Counted from the first letter of the stretch, positions 1 to 8,440 are shown. The stretch: 64,000 nucleotides of DNA from Coraliomargarita sp965656715 (GCA_965656715.1 CBFHLR010000009.1:31622-95621); one strand, 5' to 3'. The notes: generated by a model from the letters alone, not told the origin. Numbers and translations: made by a program.

Positions 1-256
1 CTACCGCAAACCCTCGCCCCGATTCATCCGCGAGGCCTGCCAACACCTCGACCTTCCCCCGGCAAATTGCCACATGATTGGCGACACCCTAGTAGACCTT
101 GAAACCGCATGGGCCAGCGGATCGAATGCATGGGCAGTTGAGTGCGGTAAACCGCAATTAGTCGCAGCTCATCAGCAAGGCACAATTACCGGAGGCAACT
201 ACACGATGCTGCCGGACTTCCCGTCACTCCTCAAAGAGCTCGACCTCGCCCACTAA
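1..256 (+). CDS. gmhB: D-glycero-beta-D-manno-heptose 1,7-bisphosphate 7-phosphatase, C-terminal part
   Basis: Only the last 84 codons lie in the window; the reading frame is open from base 2 to the TAA at 254-256. The visible part begins YRKPSP, which matches the RKPxP segment of HAD-family HisB/GmhB phosphatases, followed by MIGDTLVDLETA, the conserved GDxxxDxxxA block that binds Mg2+ in HAD enzymes. The family removes the C7 phosphate of heptose bisphosphate during ADP-heptose synthesis. The four other enzymes of that pathway follow within 4.2 kb on the same strand, which supports GmhB over histidinol phosphatase. The catalytic N-terminal DxD is outside the window. Confidence 0.8.
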   Translation, partial: YRKPSPRFIREACQHLDLPPANCHMIGDTLVDLETAWASGSNAWAVECGKPQLVAAHQQGTITGGNYTMLPDFPSLLKELDLAH

Positions 257-266
257 CATCTCGCCC

Positions 267-995
267 ATGCCAGCCGACAAAAGAAACGACAACCTATCGC
301 CTGTTGATGAGTTCCCCGCATCTGGAGCCACCAAGCTCTACATACTCTTCGGAGACATCAAAGCCGGCGTAGGACTCCCACCCTTCGAATTCTATAAAGC
401 CGCCGACATCCTGAATGAGCATAAACTGTTTGTCCGTGACTTCAGTCAATCTTGGTATCATTGCGGCCTACCCGGCATCTCCAAAGACATCCTAGGCACG
501 CGAGACTTCCTCGCTGAAAGAATCCGGCACTACGCGCCCGAAGAAACCATTTTAATCGGCAACTCCATGGGGGGCTTCGCTGCCATTCTGTTTGCCTCCC
601 TACTCTCGAATTGCCGAGCCATTGCAATCTCACCACAAACCTACATCTCCCCCCAAAAGCGCTTCCAGCATGGCGACCACCGCTTCGGGAGCCCGATTCG
701 CAAGACCTACCTGAAGGCCTTGCTCAAGAAGAAATACTACGATTTGGCAAAGCTCGAAGCAGGAAACTCGAACTGGCAGGCCGATCTGATCGTTTCAGCA
801 CACCATACTCGCGACTGTTCACATGCAATCAATGTCGAGCAACTACCGCAAATTCGAGTTCACCGTTTTGATTGCAACAACCACGACCTGGTAAAGGAAC
901 TGCGCGACCGGAAAATCCTCGGCGAAATATTACAAAACCGGATCCCGCCCGCAAACGAACGCGGCGTCATCGACCTATCGACACCTGAATTATAG
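267..995 (+). CDS. Alpha/beta-hydrolase-fold protein of unknown substrate
   Basis: 242 residues, starting 10 bases after the stop of gmhB and so probably in the same operon. The clearest motif is GNSMGG around residue 98-103, a G-x-S-x-G nucleophile elbow with Ser100 as the candidate nucleophile, followed by a hydrophobic helix. A CNNHDL segment near residue 215 could hold the catalytic histidine. There is no signal peptide, so it is probably cytoplasmic. Its place inside a heptose/LPS cluster suggests an acyl or acetyl ester of a glycan precursor as substrate, but that is inference from context only. I do not recognise a characterised family. Confidence 0.6.
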   Translation: MPADKRNDNLSPVDEFPASGATKLYILFGDIKAGVGLPPFEFYKAADILNEHKLFVRDFSQSWYHCGLPGISKDILGTRDFLAERIRHYAPEETILIGNSMGGFAAILFASLLSNCRAIAISPQTYISPQKRFQHGDHRFGSPIRKTYLKALLKKKYYDLAKLEAGNSNWQADLIVSAHHTRDCSHAINVEQLPQIRVHRFDCNNHDLVKELRDRKILGEILQNRIPPANERGVIDLSTPEL

Positions 996-1047
996 GCTAG
1001 TCTCGCCCTCATCACCACTGATATCGTTAAGACCCATTTAAGAACAC

Positions 1048-2049
1048 ATGAGCACAGGCAAATACACACTCGTTACCGGCGGTGCCGGCTTTATCGGCAG
1101 CGCATTGGTGCACGAACTCAATCAACAGGGCATGACGGACATCGTCATTTCCGACATTCTCGGCACCGATGAGAAGTTCAAGAACCTCGTCCCGCTCAAA
1201 TACGCGGACTACCTCGAAGCGGACGACTTGATCGACCTCCTTGAAGAAGAGCCTGACTATCTCGATCAGTTCGACACCATTTTCCACCTCGGGGCCTGCT
1301 CGGCGACCACCGAGAAAGACGCCAGCTACCTGATTCGCAACAACTACGAATACACCAAGGTGCTCGCAAACCTCGCCATTGAACGCGGTATCCGCTTCGT
1401 TTACGCATCCAGTGCAGCGACCTACGGTGATGGAAGTCAGGGCATGGACGACACGCTCGAAGACCTACACACGCTGAACCCGCTCAACATGTATGGCTAT
1501 TCCAAGCATATGTTCGATTGCTACGCGCAGCGCATGGGCTGGCTGGACGAGATCGTCGGCCTGAAATACTACAACGTTTACGGCCCCAACGAAGCCCACA
1601 AGGGCGAGATGCGCAGCCTCGTGAATAAAGCCTACGAACAGGTCACCGAAACCGGCGAGATCGGCCTCTTTAAGAGCTACCACCCCGACTACACCGACGG
1701 CAATCAGATGCGTGATTTCCTCTACGTCAAGGACGCCGTAGCAATGACACTCCACCTCGCTCGCACCCCCAACGCCAACGGTCTATTCAACCTCGGCACT
1801 GGCGAAGCCAACACCTGGAACACGCTCGCAGAAGCCATCTTCGCCGCGCTCGACCTAGAACCGAATATCAAATACATCGACATGCCCGAGCAGCTAAAGG
1901 GCAAATATCAGTATTACACGTGCGCAAATACTGATAAGCTCAAATCCACTGGCTACGACACCAGCTCGGGATACAGCCTCAAAGACGCGGTCAAAGACTA
2001 CGTGCAAAACTACCTCGTCACCGGCAAGCATCTGGGACAGGAACTGTAG
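1048..2049 (+). CDS. hldD: ADP-L-glycero-D-manno-heptose 6-epimerase
   Basis: 333 residues, the expected length for HldD/RfaD. It is an extended short-chain dehydrogenase: the N-terminal GGAGFIG at about residues 11-17 binds NADP, and MYGYSK at about 148-153 supplies the catalytic Tyr149-x3-Lys153 pair. The N-terminal LVTGGAGFIG and later NVYGPNE blocks are typical of the family. The enzyme inverts C6 of ADP-D-glycero-D-manno-heptose to give the L,D-heptose used in the inner core of LPS. The gene is cytoplasmic and flanked by the other heptose genes. A 69-base spacer containing a hairpin repeat separates it from the next gene. Confidence 0.95.
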   Translation: MSTGKYTLVTGGAGFIGSALVHELNQQGMTDIVISDILGTDEKFKNLVPLKYADYLEADDLIDLLEEEPDYLDQFDTIFHLGACSATTEKDASYLIRNNYEYTKVLANLAIERGIRFVYASSAATYGDGSQGMDDTLEDLHTLNPLNMYGYSKHMFDCYAQRMGWLDEIVGLKYYNVYGPNEAHKGEMRSLVNKAYEQVTETGEIGLFKSYHPDYTDGNQMRDFLYVKDAVAMTLHLARTPNANGLFNLGTGEANTWNTLAEAIFAALDLEPNIKYIDMPEQLKGKYQYYTCANTDKLKSTGYDTSSGYSLKDAVKDYVQNYLVTGKHLGQEL

Positions 2050-2118
2050 AAAACTGAAACTTGAAAGCTGAGCCCTGAAATGACAGCCCACACTCAGGTT
2101 TCAAACTTCAGACCTCAC
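2050..2118. repeat. Imperfect inverted repeat, TGAAACTTGAAAGCTGAG family, copy 1
   Basis: The hldD-hldE2 spacer holds CTGAAACTTGAAAGCTGAG and, about 20 bases later, CTCAGGTTTCAAACTTCAG, which is its approximate reverse complement. The two arms could fold into a hairpin in the transcript. A related, longer array lies in the next spacer at about 2614-2730. In-frame ATG 2080 falls inside the repeat and would add a 13-residue repeat-encoded tail to the next protein, so it is unlikely to be the real start. Confidence 0.7.
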
Positions 2119-2619
2119 ATGCATCTTCCGAACGCAAAACTACTCACATTAGACCAGGCGATTTCCGCCCGCCAAGCCCTACGTCAAGCAGGCAAAACGA
2201 TGGTCATGACCAACGGCTGCTTCGACCTCCTGCATGTCGGCCACATTTCCTACCTCCAGGAGGCTAAAAAGCTCGGAGACGAGCTCTGGGTGCTCATCAA
2301 CAGTGACGAAAGCGTCCGTGCCCTCAAAGGCCCCACCCGCCCGATCGAAAGTGAGCCCGAACGCGCCTATTGCCTCGCGGCACTCAGCTGCATCGACCGC
2401 GTCGTCGTCTTCAACTCACCACGCCTCGTGGAAGAGATCAAACTCCTCCAGCCCGACATCTACACCAAAGCAGGCGACTATACCATCGACACCATCCACA
2501 AAGGCGAACGTGCCGCGTTTGAATCCGTCGGCACCGACATACAATTCCTGCCTTTCCTTGAGGGCTTCAGCACCACTAAGATGGTCGAGAAAATCAATAA
2601 AGCCGCACTAGAAGGCTGA
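2119..2619 (+). CDS. hldE2: D-glycero-beta-D-manno-heptose 1-phosphate adenylyltransferase
   Basis: 166 residues from ATG 2119; an upstream ATG at 2080 lies within a repeat and was rejected. The protein is the nucleotidyltransferase half of HldE (also called RfaE domain II) as a stand-alone gene. The HxGH motif of the cytidylyltransferase superfamily is visible in FDLLHVGH at about residues 35-42, and the C-terminal FSTTKMV matches the STT(K)-type motif that binds nucleotide phosphates. It transfers AMP from ATP to heptose 1-phosphate. The kinase half is a separate gene at 3429-4406, so the activities fused in enterobacteria are split here. Confidence 0.92.
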   Translation: MHLPNAKLLTLDQAISARQALRQAGKTMVMTNGCFDLLHVGHISYLQEAKKLGDELWVLINSDESVRALKGPTRPIESEPERAYCLAALSCIDRVVVFNSPRLVEEIKLLQPDIYTKAGDYTIDTIHKGERAAFESVGTDIQFLPFLEGFSTTKMVEKINKAALEG

Positions 2620-2730
2620 AAGCTGAGACTTGAAACTTGAATTATTCATCTCCCAGCAAACTCTCACTCAAGTCTCAGTCCTCAAACTCAGCCCTCAAAA
2701 AAACTCAAGTCTCAGCTTTCAAGTTTCATC
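2614..2730. repeat. Inverted repeat array, TGAAACTTGAAAGCTGAG family, copy 2
   Basis: Starting in the stop codon of hldE2, CTGAAAGCTGAGACTTGAAA runs rightwards. After about 60 bases it is matched in inverse by CAAGTCTCAGCTTTCAAG, with intermediate degenerate pieces (AAGTCTCAGTCC, AACTCAGCCC) between. The core AAAGCTGAGACTTG pairs perfectly with its inverse. The whole spacer before gmhA is made of this repeat. Its low-complexity codons stay open in the gmhA frame, which makes a false upstream start (TTG 2637) possible. Confidence 0.7.
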
Positions 2731-2741
2731 TCTCCAACAGC

Positions 2742-3305
2742 ATGTCTCTCACACAAACAGACTACTCAGAACTCAAAACGACGCTCGACGCCTTTGCGTC
2801 CGAGCTCCCAACCGTCGAGGCCACCGGCAAGCTCATCGTTGAGCGCCTGCGTAGCGGAAACACCGTCTTTGCCTGTGGCAACGGCGGCAGCGCGACCGAC
2901 TCGATGCACCTGTGCGAAGAGCTCATCGGCCGTTACCGAGCGAATCGCCGCGCACTTCCAGCGGTGTCGTTGAATACAGACACCTCGGTCCTCACCTGCA
3001 TCGCCAACGACTACGGCTACGACGTCATCTTCTCACGCCAAGTCGAAGCACTCGCCAAGGCAAACGACATCCTGGTAGGCTTCTCCACGAGCGGAAACTC
3101 CACAAACATCTATCAGGCATTTGAAGTCGCCAAAACAAAAGGACTCACAACCATCTTGCTATCGGGAAAAGACGGCGGAAGCATCCAGGGCATCGCCGAT
3201 TATTCAATCATTGTCCCAAGTAATAATACCGCCCGTATTCAAGAACTCCATACGTTCATCCTACACAACTGGCTTGAGCACGTTGAAGTCGAAGACTGGT
3301 CTTAA
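2742..3305 (+). CDS. gmhA: Phosphoheptose isomerase (sedoheptulose 7-phosphate isomerase)
   Basis: 187 residues from ATG 2742, close to the usual 190-195 of GmhA. The frame stays open further upstream, but that part is repeat-derived and was excluded. The SIS-domain phosphosugar-binding features are clear: GNGGSATDSMH near residue 46, then LNTDTSVLTCIANDYGYD and FSTSGNSTNI, all family hallmarks. The enzyme converts sedoheptulose 7-phosphate to D-glycero-D-manno-heptose 7-phosphate, the first committed step to ADP-heptose. It sits between the adenylyltransferase and kinase genes. Confidence 0.93.
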   Translation: MSLTQTDYSELKTTLDAFASELPTVEATGKLIVERLRSGNTVFACGNGGSATDSMHLCEELIGRYRANRRALPAVSLNTDTSVLTCIANDYGYDVIFSRQVEALAKANDILVGFSTSGNSTNIYQAFEVAKTKGLTTILLSGKDGGSIQGIADYSIIVPSNNTARIQELHTFILHNWLEHVEVEDWS

Positions 3306-3331
3306 AGCACAACTCTCTCATCAAAATAGCG

Positions 3332-3351
3332 TTCGTTATCCTTAACGAACC
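3332..3351. repeat. Palindromic hairpin with TTATCCTTAA core
   Basis: GTTCGTTATCCTTAACGAAC is an 8-base-pair perfect stem around TCCT. It shares the TAAGGATAA-like core with hairpins at 3389-3410 and 33133-33154 while the outer stem bases differ, which suggests a dispersed structured repeat. It could also act as a weak terminator after gmhA, although no T-run follows. Confidence 0.55.
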
Positions 3352-3388
3352 ATTTCACGAATAAGCCTCAATACACAATGAAGACTCC

Positions 3389-3410
3389 GGCGCGATAAGG
3401 ATTTCGCGCC
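3389..3410. repeat. Palindromic hairpin with TAAGGAT core
   Basis: Stem GGCGCGA pairs with TCGCGCC around TAAGGATT. It lies 18 bases before the start of the heptose kinase gene, so it may influence translation of that message. It is the second of three hairpins in the window sharing the AAGGAT core. Confidence 0.5.
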
Positions 3411-3428
3411 AACCTTAGACACTGCACC

Positions 3429-4406
3429 ATGCCTCTGGACATCCCAACGACCCTCGAAAAATTCTCTGAACTTAACATTGTAGTGATCGGCGACATCATG
3501 CTCGACCACTATATCATGGGAGATGCCACGCGAATTTCCCCCGAGGCACCCGTCCCAGTCGTATCAGTTTATAAAGATAACTATGTTCCCGGAGGCGCTG
3601 CAAATGTAGCCAACAACTTAGCGAGTATCGGCATCCCAACGACTCTGCTCGGCAAACACAGCAAAGACCGCGAAAGCAAGCGTATACGCAAGCTACTAAA
3701 AAAGAAGTCGGCAGACTTATCCACCTTAGGGGAGACTTCCGGCATTGACACGATTCTGAAGACACGCGTCGTCGTCCAACGCCAACAACTCTGTCGTATC
3801 GATAGAGAGAATGCACCCTCCGCCTATGCATTGGATGACCTGCTCGACTCAACCGACTTCCACGCCTTGCTCGAATCGGCCGATGCAGTGCTCTTTTCAG
3901 ATTATGCGAAAGGCAGCATCACCGATACCCTACTGAAAGGGGTCCGCGACTTCCTTTCCACACTGAAGAAAACGCCATTTGTCGCGATCGACCCGAAGCC
4001 CAAACGTGAGCTAAACATCAGCGGAATGGATCTGATGACGCCTAACCGCAGCGAAGCTTTACAATTGGCAGGAATGCCGGACTCTCCACATATCGAATTC
4101 GATGATGAAGCGGTTTGTCGAAGCATCTACCAGAAATATGGCCCTAAGCGCTTGGTTATCACGCTGGGCCCCGAAGGCATGCTGTTGGTTGAAGAAGGCC
4201 AACTCATCGGGCGGATTGCAACCGAAGCCAAAGAAGTTTTCGATGTTTCAGGTGCGGGTGATACCGTAGTCGCAGTGCTCACAGCTGCCCTCGCGGCAGG
4301 CGAATCTCTTCGAGATGCTGCGACCCTCGCAAACAAAGCAGCCGGCATCGTGGTCGGCCTGCTTGGCACCGCGCCCATTACGAGTAAGAAGCTCTTAAAG
4401 AAGTAA
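3429..4406 (+). CDS. hldE1: D-glycero-beta-D-manno-heptose 7-phosphate kinase
   Basis: 325 residues, matching the stand-alone kinase (RfaE domain I) of the PfkB/ribokinase family. Near the start are GDIMLDHYIMG and the substrate-binding stretch PEAPVPVV followed by PGGAANVANNLA. The C-terminal VSGAGDT at about residues 273-279 holds the anion hole and catalytic base Asp278. It phosphorylates C1 of heptose 7-phosphate with ATP; the product goes to GmhB and then HldE2. It begins 123 bases after gmhA, with two hairpins in the gap, and is followed at 22 bases by a glycosyltransferase gene. Confidence 0.93.
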   Translation: MPLDIPTTLEKFSELNIVVIGDIMLDHYIMGDATRISPEAPVPVVSVYKDNYVPGGAANVANNLASIGIPTTLLGKHSKDRESKRIRKLLKKKSADLSTLGETSGIDTILKTRVVVQRQQLCRIDRENAPSAYALDDLLDSTDFHALLESADAVLFSDYAKGSITDTLLKGVRDFLSTLKKTPFVAIDPKPKRELNISGMDLMTPNRSEALQLAGMPDSPHIEFDDEAVCRSIYQKYGPKRLVITLGPEGMLLVEEGQLIGRIATEAKEVFDVSGAGDTVVAVLTAALAAGESLRDAATLANKAAGIVVGLLGTAPITSKKLLKK

Positions 4407-4428
4407 ATTCGATCAACAGACCAGCCCA

Positions 4429-5532
4429 GTGAAAATCATCCAAATCTTACCGGAGCTCAATACAGGCGGTGTCGAACGAGGCACACTGGAAGTCGGTAAG
4501 TATCTCGTCGACCACGGGCACGAGTCTATAGTCATCTCAAACGGTGGACGCCTAGTCAATCAGCTGGAACAAGAAGGCAGCCGACACATTTCCCTGCCAG
4601 TGCACAAGAAGCGCCTGAGTTCGCTCAAACAGGTCTCTGTGCTCCGCAAACAGTTCGAGCAAGAACAACCGGATATTATCCACCTGCGCTCCCGCCTGCC
4701 CGCCTGGATCGCGTGGCTGGCTTGGCGTAAGATGGATCCGCAAACGCGCCCGCGACTTGTCACCACCGTGCACGGTTTTTATTCGGTCAATGTGTATTCA
4801 AAGATCATGACACGCGGCGAGGCAGTCATCTGCGTCTCGAACAGCGTCAAAGACTACGTGTTAAAGAACTACTCGGATGTCTCGAAATCCAAACTCACCG
4901 TCATCCACCGAGGCGTTTCCAGCGAGGTATTTTCAAATGGTTTCAAGCCATCGACTGACTGGCTAGCAGAGTGGGAAACCGACTATCCATACCTGAAGGG
5001 CAAGTATGTCATTACCTTACCCGGCCGTATTACCCGCTGGAAGGGACCACTCGATTTTGTCGAAATCATTGCCAAGCTCAAAGCCCGCGGGCTACCCGTG
5101 CATGGCCTCATCGTTGGTGAACCCCACCCTCGAAAGCTGGACTTCTTCGAAGAACTCAAACAAACGATTCACACCCAAGGCCTCAGCGAAGACATCACAC
5201 TGGTTGGCCATCGCAGCGATCTGCGCGAAATCATGTCTATCTCCGATGCGGTCATTTCACTTTCGACCGATCCCGAAGCCTTTGGCCGTGTCACCATGGA
5301 AGCCCTGGCACTCGGCAAACCAGTCGCCGGATACGACCACGGCGGCGTGCATGAACAACTCAGCGCCATGCTCCCCGAAGGTCGCATTCCAGTCGGCGAC
5401 ACATCCGCGATGATTAACTTACTTGAAGGCTGGCACACGGCTCCCGCCGATCCAGCAAAAGAGAATGCCTTCACGCTGGAGCGTATGCTCACCGACACAA
5501 TGAAGGTCTACGAGTCGCTGACCACACGCTGA
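4429..5532 (+). CDS. Glycosyltransferase family 4-type protein
   Basis: 367 residues with a GTG start 22 bases after hldE1. The N-terminal LPELNTGGVERGTLEV is the glycine-rich donor-domain loop of GT-B enzymes. The C-terminal half has LPGRITRWKGPLDFVE and later DPEAFGRVTMEALALGKPV, the E-x7-E motif that contacts the nucleotide sugar in GT4 enzymes. It probably adds a sugar to the LPS core or a related glycolipid on the cytoplasmic face of the inner membrane. Acceptor and donor cannot be read from the sequence. Its last 25 bases overlap the end of the opposite-strand glycosyltransferase. Confidence 0.85.
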   Translation: MKIIQILPELNTGGVERGTLEVGKYLVDHGHESIVISNGGRLVNQLEQEGSRHISLPVHKKRLSSLKQVSVLRKQFEQEQPDIIHLRSRLPAWIAWLAWRKMDPQTRPRLVTTVHGFYSVNVYSKIMTRGEAVICVSNSVKDYVLKNYSDVSKSKLTVIHRGVSSEVFSNGFKPSTDWLAEWETDYPYLKGKYVITLPGRITRWKGPLDFVEIIAKLKARGLPVHGLIVGEPHPRKLDFFEELKQTIHTQGLSEDITLVGHRSDLREIMSISDAVISLSTDPEAFGRVTMEALALGKPVAGYDHGGVHEQLSAMLPEGRIPVGDTSAMINLLEGWHTAPADPAKENAFTLERMLTDTMKVYESLTTR

Positions 5533-6548
5533 TAGATCGCCTCAATTCGAGGGATCACCGAATCTTCGAAATACTGCTCTTGGTAACAGTTGAGCGCCTT
5601 GTCTGCACGTGCAATCGCTTGCTCTGGATCGCGTGCACAAGCCAGAATACCGTGTGCGAGTTCTTCGACCGAACCGATTTCCACCAAGCAGGCAGTGTCC
5701 GAAGACAGCACCTCCACTGGGCCCTTGGTCTTGGTTGACACGATTGGCACACCGCGGGCCATCGCCTCTAACATCACAATGCCAAAAGGCTCATCAAAAG
5801 ATGGCAGCGCAAAGACATCGGCTTCATCCAAGGCCACGCTCACGTCGTCCAGCCAGACGCCGAGTTCCACAGAGTCCGCAACTCCAAGTTCGTCCGAGAG
5901 TTGTCGTAACCCAGCCAGCTCCTCGCCCTGACCACCAATTGTTAAGCGCGCATCGACTCCCGCGTCCCGCACCGATTTGAAGGCGCGCAGCAAGACATCG
6001 AAGCCCTTCTTCTTAACATAGCGGCCATAACTCAGAATTCGCAGCGGTTCCGCCATCGAATCACGCAGAACCTCCACCGGCGGGATCCGCGAAAAATTCG
6101 GCACCACTTCGACCCGAGTCTCCGACCAATTCGCCTCCAACACATGGCGGCGCTGATCCTGAGTCGTGCAAAACAGGGTGTGCACATGCTTGTAGCGCGC
6201 TAGATCCACATAATTGTGCAGCTTCGCGACCACCGGAACCCCTGCAAGCTTGCCTGCACGACCGCCATGCCAAGCCGCGCGCTTCAGTTGTGTATGCACA
6301 ATCTCCGATTCAAAGGCCTGTAGATACTTCGCAATTTTGCGAGGCGTCAGAAAATCCCACTCACCTCTGGCATTCACTGTTTCCAACTGAAGGCCCTCAA
6401 CTCCTTGCAACAAAGAGAGTTTGGAAAACTGCTCGTGGCAAATCGCCTGCACCTGATACCCGCGACCAGCAAGTGCCAGCGCAGTGTCCACAAACGAACG
6501 CTCGGCACCTCCAAAGCCCTTCGCTAGCATTATTTGAGAAATTCGCAT
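5508..6548 (-). CDS. Glycosyltransferase family 4-type protein
   Basis: 346 residues on the minus strand, converging on the previous gene. It starts with MLAKGFGGAERSFVDTALALAGRGY, the classic GGAE donor loop of GT4 enzymes such as those acting on LPS cores. ILSYGRYVKKKGFDVL marks the start of the second Rossmann-like domain, and LPSFDEPFGIVMLEAMARG gives the E-x7-E motif near residue 255. The role is inferred as LPS or capsule sugar transfer. It diverges from the GT25 gene across a 66-base AT-rich gap that must hold both promoters. Confidence 0.85.
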   Translation of the reverse strand: MRISQIMLAKGFGGAERSFVDTALALAGRGYQVQAICHEQFSKLSLLQGVEGLQLETVNARGEWDFLTPRKIAKYLQAFESEIVHTQLKRAAWHGGRAGKLAGVPVVAKLHNYVDLARYKHVHTLFCTTQDQRRHVLEANWSETRVEVVPNFSRIPPVEVLRDSMAEPLRILSYGRYVKKKGFDVLLRAFKSVRDAGVDARLTIGGQGEELAGLRQLSDELGVADSVELGVWLDDVSVALDEADVFALPSFDEPFGIVMLEAMARGVPIVSTKTKGPVEVLSSDTACLVEIGSVEELAHGILACARDPEQAIARADKALNCYQEQYFEDSVIPRIEAIYQRVVSDS

Positions 6549-6614
6549 AAATAAAAGTATTGTCGCTCAAAATCACCGGCATAATTTGCGACGAAATACA
6601 CACCCTTATACTGC

Positions 6615-7415
6615 ATGAGTATTCAAGTAAAAATAATAACGCTGCACCCTGACTCGCAGAATACTCTCGAACTCTCTGAACAACTGTCAGCTCAAGGCAT
6701 CACATATCAAACGTCACAGGGTGTGGATGGCCGCCAAGGGATGCCCGACCTCACACCACATCTCCGTATCGATCAGGCAAAATCTCGATCCTTACGAATG
6801 ATCGAACTCACATCAGCTGAGGTCGGCTGTTACCTATCACATATTAAAGTAATTCAGGACGCATACGATAACAACAAGGAGCATGTATGCATTCTGGAGG
6901 ACGACACTCTCATTGAAGCAGACTTCGCCGCGACATTGGATGCGATCGAGCAGCTACCTGAGAAAGTCGAGTTCGTCCGCCTAATGGGATTAAAGCGTCA
7001 CAAGAGAAAGGTGGTTGATCAATTAACAACACACACTTCTTTAACACGGCCGCACAAGGGCTTATGCGGAACCCAAGGCTATGTAATCAATCGACGCGGG
7101 ATGAGAAAAGTGTTAGAACAAAGTCGCATCATAGCTGAGCCCATCGATAAATTCTACGACCATTTCTGGGATATTGATCTACACTGCTACGGGGTAGAAC
7201 CGCATGCGATCTGGGAACGCCCACACAACACGTCCTCAATCAAGAAGCAATCACGCGGTGAAGCAACGAGGCCCCCCTTAAGGCGAATACAAAAACATTT
7301 GATCAAACTGAGCAGGGGAACAAAGCGAAGGCTATACATATTCAAGCGTTATCGTGACTTTCACCCAGCCACGAAGCCAACTGGAAAGCTAGGCAATACT
7401 GATCGGATACGGTAA
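6615..7415 (+). CDS. Glycosyltransferase family 25 (LPS biosynthesis)
   Basis: 266 residues. ITLHPDSQ near the N terminus, GCYLSHIKVIQDA at about 77-89 and CILEDDTLIEADF at about 95-107 are the three landmarks of GT25 enzymes, the last carrying the metal-binding acidic triplet. The family includes LOS galactosyl- and glucosyltransferases of Haemophilus and Neisseria. The C-terminal 60 residues are very basic (KKQSRGEATRPPLRRIQKHL), consistent with peripheral membrane binding. The base composition looks more AT-rich than its neighbours. It overlaps the next start by one base (TAATG), which indicates translational coupling. Confidence 0.82.
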   Translation: MSIQVKIITLHPDSQNTLELSEQLSAQGITYQTSQGVDGRQGMPDLTPHLRIDQAKSRSLRMIELTSAEVGCYLSHIKVIQDAYDNNKEHVCILEDDTLIEADFAATLDAIEQLPEKVEFVRLMGLKRHKRKVVDQLTTHTSLTRPHKGLCGTQGYVINRRGMRKVLEQSRIIAEPIDKFYDHFWDIDLHCYGVEPHAIWERPHNTSSIKKQSRGEATRPPLRRIQKHLIKLSRGTKRRLYIFKRYRDFHPATKPTGKLGNTDRIR

Positions 7416-8440
7416 TGAGAATCCTACACTCAGACAACCTCATGATACGCCGCTACGGGCACACCAAAGTGGCCACGGGGCGGAAGCTATTCAACGGGAT
7501 GATTCGCAACAACTGGAAGGTCTACGAATACAGTGAGCGTGACATCGCAAAGTTTGAAGCACCACTCGGCATCAAGCCGCTCGGCATCAAAGCCGCCAAC
7601 AAACGCTTCATCGAGACCTTCGAAAACTTCAAGCCGGATGTCCTCCTGATCGGCCATAGCGACCTGCTCAGCAACGAAACGCTCAAGACCGTTAAGCAGA
7701 TTTCCCCCGACACCCCGATCATCTACCGCAACGTCGACCCCCTGTGGCGCGAGCGGAACATTAAGATGATCCACTATCGCAAAGAAGTCGTAGATGCGAT
7801 TTTCGTGACGACTGCCGGCGAACCACTGAAACAGTTTAACACGGGTAAAAATATCGTCGGCTACATCCCCAACCCAACCGACCCGGGAGTTGAAACCTTC
7901 GACAACTCAATCAAGACCGAATTCGAACGCGATCTGGTCTACTGCGGTAAAGGTAGTAAGGACGATGACCGCTATGACTTGGTCGTCAACTTACACCAAT
8001 CACTCAAAGACGAGCTGCGCTTCGACACCTATGGCATCTATGGCAAGCCAGCAGTCTTTGGCGAAAGCTACGATCAGGTGCTCTCGACCAGCAAGATGGC
8101 ACTCAACCTGAATCGCTTTGAAGACTGGCCCTGGTATTCCTCCGCCCGTATCTCCCAGCTCATGGGTAACGGCCTACTCGCCTTCGTCTGGGACAAGGGA
8201 GACATGCGCCACTTCTTCAACGACGAGCAAGTCGCCTTCTTCAAAGACGCCGATTCACTGACACAACAGATTCGCTGTTTCAACAATAACGACGGGCTTC
8301 GCCAAGCTGTCGCTAAGGCTGGCCGTCAACTCTACCATGCAGAGTTCTCCGGACAACGAGTCGCCAGCTTCATGGTCGAAACCGCACTCGGCTTGCCCTA
8401 TTCGCACGACTACCGCTGGAAAGATGCCGTCTATCGATAA
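7415..8440 (+). CDS. CgeB-like glycosyltransferase-family protein
   Basis: 341 residues, coupled to the GT25 gene through TAATG. The protein has FENFKPDVLLIGHSDLLS, then YRNVDPLW, DLVYCGKGSKDDDRY and a C-terminal SARISQLMGNGLLAFVWDKGDMRHFF. This layout resembles CgeB/DUF3880-type GT-B proteins, where the C-terminal ARxxQLMxNG segment replaces the GT4 motif. The exact donor is unknown. Context in a run of glycan genes supports sugar transfer. The downstream kinase-like gene starts 17 bases before this stop. Confidence 0.65.
   Translation: MRILHSDNLMIRRYGHTKVATGRKLFNGMIRNNWKVYEYSERDIAKFEAPLGIKPLGIKAANKRFIETFENFKPDVLLIGHSDLLSNETLKTVKQISPDTPIIYRNVDPLWRERNIKMIHYRKEVVDAIFVTTAGEPLKQFNTGKNIVGYIPNPTDPGVETFDNSIKTEFERDLVYCGKGSKDDDRYDLVVNLHQSLKDELRFDTYGIYGKPAVFGESYDQVLSTSKMALNLNRFEDWPWYSSARISQLMGNGLLAFVWDKGDMRHFFNDEQVAFFKDADSLTQQIRCFNNNDGLRQAVAKAGRQLYHAEFSGQRVASFMVETALGLPYSHDYRWKDAVYR

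Noticed and set aside
8337..8423. Longer N terminus for the YrbL-like protein
   Set aside because: It would overlap the preceding gene by about 100 bases and has no family resemblance; ATG 8424 fits the family start.
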